Program-made: the position numbers and the translations under genes
Source of the DNA: an uncultured Sulfurovum sp.
Lineage (GTDB): Bacteria > Campylobacterota > Campylobacteria > Campylobacterales > Sulfurovaceae
DNA: 10,751 bases
Assembly (NCBI GenBank): GCA_947313765.1
Contig: CAMZNQ010000022.1
Span: forward strand, 1-10,751
Direction: 5' to 3'
Notes under the pieces: generated by a model
Seen by the model: only the letters and a program-made list of their open reading frames with translations
Told to the model about the DNA's origin: nothing
Database searches by the model: none
Shown here: one piece after another, positions 6,929-10,751 of the stretch
Layout: each line of letters starts with the position of its first letter
How positions within the stretch are numbered: the stretch's first letter is position 1

Positions 6929-7884
6929 TACTCTATACCCTCATTCATAGCATCTGCAAGATTAGAATGTGATTTTAAGGCATTGCTAAGACCATCTGAT
7001 TTAAAGGTATTTCCTACAACGGTATCTACTTTAGATTGTGGTGCGTGACACTGAGAACAGTTAAATCTACCTTGATAAAGCTTATCAGACTTTTTAGCTT
7101 TTGCAATAACGATATCTGATGTATTCCCCATTTTTTCATTCATACCCACTTTGTGACCCTCTTTTACTAACTCACCATCTTTAAGTACCGTTGTTGGTCT
7201 ATAGTTGGTAAAGTGAGAAACGGGAATAGGTGTTGCACCCATCGCTTTAGCACTCTCTGGCATATGACATCCAATACATTGATTGTTGTTCTGTGTAATT
7301 GGAAGGAGTCCATCTACAGAGTGAGGAATCATTGGTGGTGCATTTACATAGGCTCTCTCAAATTTTGTTGATTGCCCTGGTGCTGGTCTGCTATAGTCAG
7401 TTTTAACTCCAGTAGTCTCTTTACCCTCTGTGTATAGATTTGTTTTTCTAAGTCCTAGAGTCTCTTCTGTTACCTCTTTTTTGCTTCTTTTATTCTCTTT
7501 CTCTATTCTTTTAGCATCAGAGGCTTTAGCATTAATATCTACTGTTTCAGCTTTTTTACTATCAGATTCTTTAGGAGTGCTACTCTCTTTTGCTCCTCCA
7601 CCTTTAATAGAGTCTGCAATAGATTCCATATCAGCATCGCTTAATGAGGCAACTTGACCTTTCATCATCGCTTTCATTGCAGCACCATAAGAGCCATCTT
7701 TGTACCCTTTTAGTGCTTTTACAATATCCTCTTTACTCATATCTTTTACTACTTTAGATTGTCCCATAGCCTTTTTTTCAAAGTTAGCTCCATGACAACC
7801 TGTACATGCAGAGGTAGAGACTGCATATAGTGAAGATGAAGCAATAACGCTTCCTACTGTTAATAGTTTTAATAGTTTAATCAT
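6928..7884 (-). CDS. napB: NapB cytochrome c with an extra N-terminal cytochrome c domain (three haems)
   Basis: 318 residues, much longer than ordinary dihaem NapB (about 150-200). A Sec signal peptide (residues 1-21) is followed by a complete class I cytochrome c of c553 type: CTGCH at 27-31, a likely axial Met near residue 74 (MMKGQVASLSD) and the closing helix ADMESIADSI. A Lys/Glu/Ser-rich linker spans about 95-150. Then comes a canonical NapB domain: PPMIPHS with H188, CIGCH at 203-207, VSHFTNYRP with H224, CSQCH at 276-280. NapB accepts electrons from NapG/NapH and gives them to NapA in the periplasm; the added domain would give a third haem. There is no second signal peptide or stop in the linker, so this is one polypeptide. 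AAGGAG stands five bases before ATG. Confidence 0.93.
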   Translation of the reverse strand: MIKLLKLLTVGSVIASSSLYAVSTSACTGCHGANFEKKAMGQSKVVKDMSKEDIVKALKGYKDGSYGAAMKAMMKGQVASLSDADMESIADSIKGGGAKESSTPKESDSKKAETVDINAKASDAKRIEKENKRSKKEVTEETLGLRKTNLYTEGKETTGVKTDYSRPAPGQSTKFERAYVNAPPMIPHSVDGLLPITQNNNQCIGCHMPESAKAMGATPIPVSHFTNYRPTTVLKDGELVKEGHKVGMNEKMGNTSDIVIAKAKKSDKLYQGRFNCSQCHAPQSKVDTVVGNTFKSDGLSNALKSHSNLADAMNEGIE

Positions 7885-7901
7885 CTTTTCTCCTTAGCTT
7901 T

Positions 7902-8714
7902 TTATTTATCACTCTTTTTTAGGAAAGAGTTGATATTAAATTTTAGAGCATCATCATTACAGACATCAATACATCTACCACAGTTGGTACACTCTCCATC
8001 TGTTACAGAGATACTCTCTTTATGTATCATGTGAAGTACCTGATTTTCAGGACAGACAACCTTACAATCCATACAGTTTGTACAGTTTGTGTGGTTATGC
8101 TCTACTCGTATAATACTCTTTGCACCTATAATGGAATAGGTTGCACCTAAAGGACACAAGTGTCCACACCAACCATTTTTAACCCCAAACAGGTCAAAAA
8201 GGAAGATAGCTATAACAACAGAAGCTCCTGCACCAAATCCAAAGATAATCCCTCTTTGCATAATGGTAATAGGACTCACTAGCTCAAAAGAGGCAACACC
8301 AACAACAGCAGAGACAATAATCCCAAGAGCCATAAGCCAATAACGGGTTCTTCTCTTTAAAAAGCGATAATTTACCTCTTCTTTGTCTAGTTTGAGTTTG
8401 CGTCTAAGCCAATTTGCTAAATCGGTAACAAGGTTTATTGGGCATACCCAAGAGCAGAAGGCTCTTCCTCCAACAACCATATAGAAGAGGGTAATAATCA
8501 AAGCACCCAACAGAACATCTGCACCTAATATAAAACCTGATGCAACTACTTGTATTACGGTATATGGGTCAGCTAAAGGGATAATTCCAAAGAGTTTAGA
8601 TGCACCAAATGTACCCTCTAGTAGATGCCAACCATAAGCATTTGCTCCAAAATAGAGAAATAGTAGCGTAAATTGAGTTACTCTTCTAAGAAGTAGATAT
8701 TTTATATTTTTCAT
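7902..8714 (-). CDS. napH: NapH, membrane iron-sulfur quinol dehydrogenase subunit
   Basis: 270 residues. Four membrane segments are visible (about 12-30, 53-80, 125-146 and 155-176). Two CxxxCP motifs at 87-92 (CSWVCP) and 183-188 (CGHLCP) lie at membrane edges, as in the NapH/NosR/RdxA group. Two [4Fe-4S] sites follow in the C-terminal domain: C211-C214-C217-C221 and C242-C245-C248-C252. NapH, with NapG, oxidises menaquinol and replaces NapC, which is absent here. Its ATG shares one base with the napG stop (TAATG). The last 20 residues are hydrophilic and the C-terminal iron-sulfur domain is expected on the cytoplasmic side, as known for the family. No key cysteine is missing. Confidence 0.95.
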   Translation of the reverse strand: MKNIKYLLLRRVTQFTLLFLYFGANAYGWHLLEGTFGASKLFGIIPLADPYTVIQVVASGFILGADVLLGALIITLFYMVVGGRAFCSWVCPINLVTDLANWLRRKLKLDKEEVNYRFLKRRTRYWLMALGIIVSAVVGVASFELVSPITIMQRGIIFGFGAGASVVIAIFLFDLFGVKNGWCGHLCPLGATYSIIGAKSIIRVEHNHTNCTNCMDCKVVCPENQVLHMIHKESISVTDGECTNCGRCIDVCNDDALKFNINSFLKKSDK

Positions 8715-9541
8715 TAATACTCCACCTCATCATTTAAGTAATCACTTGCTTCTTTATCGCTTCTCTCATTTTTTGTATGAATGGCTTCTGCATCTTTAAC
8801 TCTCTCTTGGTCTTTTTTATCCCAACCTTTAACATAGTGGTCATCTGCTTTACCTGTAGAGTGTTCTCTTGGTAGTACAAATATGGCAGGTTTTTCTGTA
8901 ATACAAGCCTGTTCACATAGACCACAACCTGTACATACATCAGAGTGAACCACAGGTAGTAAAAAGGCATGTTTACCCGTTCGCTCATTTTTTTGATACT
9001 CTAACGATATTGCTTCATCCATAATTGGACAAGCTCTATAACAAGCATCACATTGGATTCCCCAAAATGCTACACAAGACTCTTTATGTACTACTGCCAA
9101 TCCCATTTGAGCTAGGTTGATATCAAGCTCTCCAGTACCATTATTAATAAGACTCTTCATATCTAATGCCCCAGATGGACAGACAGGTACACAAGGAATA
9201 TCATCACACATATAACATGGTACATCTGTTGGTTGAAAAAATGGTGTTCCAATGACTTTATGGTCACCACCTTTTGCCATTTTTAGTGTTCCCTCTCTTT
9301 GGCTACCATCTCTGTTTCTGTTACTATCACGATTTACACATGCTTCAGCACATAGTCCACACTTAATACAAGCTTTAAGAAAATCATCTTCAGCCAATGC
9401 ACCAGGGGGTCTAAGTACCAAAGGTGAGGCTTTCGCCTCATCTGCATAACCACTCCACAACAATCCACCAAGAGCTGTAAGACCTACGCTTTGAAGAGTC
9501 GTTGCCATAAACTTTCGTCTATTGTTGTTAGAGTTTGCCAT
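8714..9541 (-). CDS. napG: NapG, Tat-exported ferredoxin of the quinol dehydrogenase
   Basis: 275 residues. The Tat signal has R8-R9-K-F-M followed by a hydrophobic stretch (SVGLTALGGLLWSG) and a likely AKA site near 36-38, so it is exported folded to the periplasm. Four [4Fe-4S] groups: C58-C61-C64-C68, C109-C112-C117-C121, C156-C164-C167-C171 and C203-C206-C209-C213. It receives electrons from NapH and passes them to NapB. After about residue 215 there is a highly charged tail of about 60 residues ending in DEVEY. It starts five bases after the napA stop; the ribosome site is weak (AAAGGC inside the napA end), so coupling to napA translation is likely. Confidence 0.95.
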   Translation of the reverse strand: MANSNNNRRKFMATTLQSVGLTALGGLLWSGYADEAKASPLVLRPPGALAEDDFLKACIKCGLCAEACVNRDSNRNRDGSQREGTLKMAKGGDHKVIGTPFFQPTDVPCYMCDDIPCVPVCPSGALDMKSLINNGTGELDINLAQMGLAVVHKESCVAFWGIQCDACYRACPIMDEAISLEYQKNERTGKHAFLLPVVHSDVCTGCGLCEQACITEKPAIFVLPREHSTGKADDHYVKGWDKKDQERVKDAEAIHTKNERSDKEASDYLNDEVEY

Positions 9542-9545
9542 CTAC

Positions 9546-10751
9546 TTAAGCCTTTGTAATGCTAACAGCACACTTCTTGTAGTCAGTCTGTTTAGACATT
9601 GGACAAGTTGCATCAAGACATAGTTTGTTGATGAATACTTTCTCATCAAACCAAGGTACAAATACTAACCCTTGTGGTGGTCTATTTCTTCCTCTTGTCT
9701 CAACTCTAGCTTTTACCTTACCTCTACGAGACTCAACCCATGCAAGTTCTCCTCTCTTTAGACCTTTTGCTTTTGCATCTTTAGGGTGCATGTAACATAA
9801 GGCTTCAGGAACAGCACGGAAGAGTTCAGGAACTCTCATTGTCATTGTACCACTATGCCAATGTTCAAGAACCCTACCTGTACATAACCATGTATCATAT
9901 TTTTCATCTGGCATCTCTGGTGGATCCATGTATGGTCTAGCAAAGATTTTAGCTTTATTTTTAAGTGCTTTTTTACCTTTTGATTTATCTGGACCACTTA
10001 AGTCTCCTTGGAGAAGATTTTTAGCTAATGGACCATAGAATGCATGTGTAGATTTACTACCTGCTTTTTTTGCTGCTTTTGCTGCGTATGGGTCATACTT
10101 AACATTAAATCTCCATTGAGTCTCTTTCCCATCAACAACAGGCCATTTAAGTCCTCTAACTTTGTGGTAAACTTCAAATGGTGCAAGGTCATGCCCATGT
10201 CCTCGTCCAAATGATGCATACTCTTCAAATAGGTACTCATGAATCATAAATCCATAACCCTTAAAGACTTTACCATCACTACCTTTTACGTTTCTGCTAT
10301 CTCCATTACACTCAGAGTTATCATACCCTTTTTGAGGGAACTTATCCATTGCAATTTTGTATGATTTTGCTTTCTCATTGGCAAAAAGAATATCGTACAT
10401 GGTTGTATCCTCTTTGTATCCCATTTTTAAAGCATCTTTAATCACATTTGGAAGTTTTTTAGCTGTTCCATCTTTGTTTTTACCTCTTAGTGGTTGTTCT
10501 CCCCAAAGGTCTTTAACGGTAAATCTTTTTGAGAACTCAATCCACTGCCAAGTATCACTCATCGCATCACCTACAGGAAGTACCTGTTGTCTCCAGTGTT
10601 GTGTTCGTCTCTCTGCATTTCCATACGCACCCCATTTTTCATAAATCATAGCCGATGGCAATACAAGGTCAGATACTTTAGCTGAAATACCAGGGTAACC
10701 GTCAGAGGTAACAATAAAGTTATCCATCTCTCTAGCTGCTTTAATCCAGTG
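9546..10751 (-). CDS. napA: Periplasmic nitrate reductase catalytic subunit NapA, C-terminal part
   Basis: C-terminal 401 residues of about 920-950. The frame stays open through the right edge (HWIKAARE precedes the first internal Met at 10727), so the Tat signal, the N-terminal [4Fe-4S] site and the molybdenum Cys ligand are outside. Visible parts: the end of the central molybdopterin domain ([29 protein letters not shown]), a Lys-rich stretch (about residues 225-275 of the visible part), and the C-terminal molybdopterin-dinucleotide-binding domain with [19 protein letters not shown] and the end motif [17 protein letters not shown]. NapA reduces nitrate to nitrite with electrons from NapB. 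It is the first gene of the operon in this group, so promoter and regulation are off the window. Confidence 0.96.
   Translation of the reverse strand, partial: HWIKAAREMDNFIVTSDGYPGISAKVSDLVLPSAMIYEKWGAYGNAERRTQHWRQQVLPVGDAMSDTWQWIEFSKRFTVKDLWGEQPLRGKNKDGTAKKLPNVIKDALKMGYKEDTTMYDILFANEKAKSYKIAMDKFPQKGYDNSECNGDSRNVKGSDGKVFKGYGFMIHEYLFEEYASFGRGHGHDLAPFEVYHKVRGLKWPVVDGKETQWRFNVKYDPYAAKAAKKAGSKSTHAFYGPLAKNLLQGDLSGPDKSKGKKALKNKAKIFARPYMDPPEMPDEKYDTWLCTGRVLEHWHSGTMTMRVPELFRAVPEALCYMHPKDAKAKGLKRGELAWVESRRGKVKARVETRGRNRPPQGLVFVPWFDEKVFINKLCLDATCPMSKQTDYKKCAVSITKA

Noticed and set aside
6928..7884. NapB fusion as a sequencing frameshift joining two genes
   Set aside because: No frame change is needed: the linker is in frame, lacks a second signal peptide, and no start with a ribosome site was seen before the NapB domain.
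8734..8988. 84-codon minus-strand reading frame inside napG
   Set aside because: It is a shifted frame of napG with no recognisable protein; the napG frame carries the conserved cysteine groups.
9546..10751. Possibility that NapA is another molybdopterin oxidoreductase (such as an assimilatory nitrate reductase or formate dehydrogenase)
   Set aside because: The C-terminal motifs [13 protein letters not shown] and [17 protein letters not shown] and the napG/H/B/F/L/D neighbours identify periplasmic NapA.

Overview
The window reads as a low-GC chromosome segment from a nitrate-respiring member of the Campylobacterota (formerly Epsilonproteobacteria). The main reason is the gene order napA-napG-napH-napB-napF-napL-napD without napC, the arrangement known from Wolinella succinogenes and relatives. 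The AT-rich codon use and the WD40-like NapL agree with this. The genus cannot be fixed from the sequence; a sulfur- or hydrogen-oxidising type is plausible but is inference.

Left part (2-3740, + strand): the 3' end of a periplasmic adaptor (membrane fusion) gene, then a complete heavy-metal-efflux RND pump gene (CusA/CzcA family) that overlaps it by 8 bases. Together they are two of the three parts of a tripartite metal exporter. The outer-membrane channel gene is not in the window and may lie upstream.

Centre (3741-3845): a short gap between convergent transcription units. It holds a perfect 9-bp inverted repeat followed by a T tract, a probable terminator for the RND operon, and a few degenerate short reading frames.

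Right part (3846-10751, - strand): one tightly packed operon read right to left. It contains napA (3' part only), napG, napH, napB, napF, an unrecognised 112-codon gene, napL, napD, an unrecognised 92-codon gene and an FmdE-like gene. Most junctions overlap or are a few bases apart, and several use GTG or TTG starts placed on the previous stop codon. The promoter must lie beyond the right edge.

Working model: NapH (membrane) and NapG (periplasmic, Tat-exported) oxidise menaquinol and pass electrons to the cytochrome NapB and then to the molybdenum enzyme NapA, which reduces nitrate to nitrite in the periplasm. NapD, NapF and NapL support NapA maturation or export. The main departures from the textbook cluster are an NapB with an extra N-terminal cytochrome c domain (three haem motifs instead of two), an orphan acidic protein gene between napF and napL, and two extra genes after napD, one encoding an FmdE-like protein. 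No RNA genes, insertion sequences, CRISPR arrays or tRNAs were seen, and there is no gene-free stretch over 300 bases.
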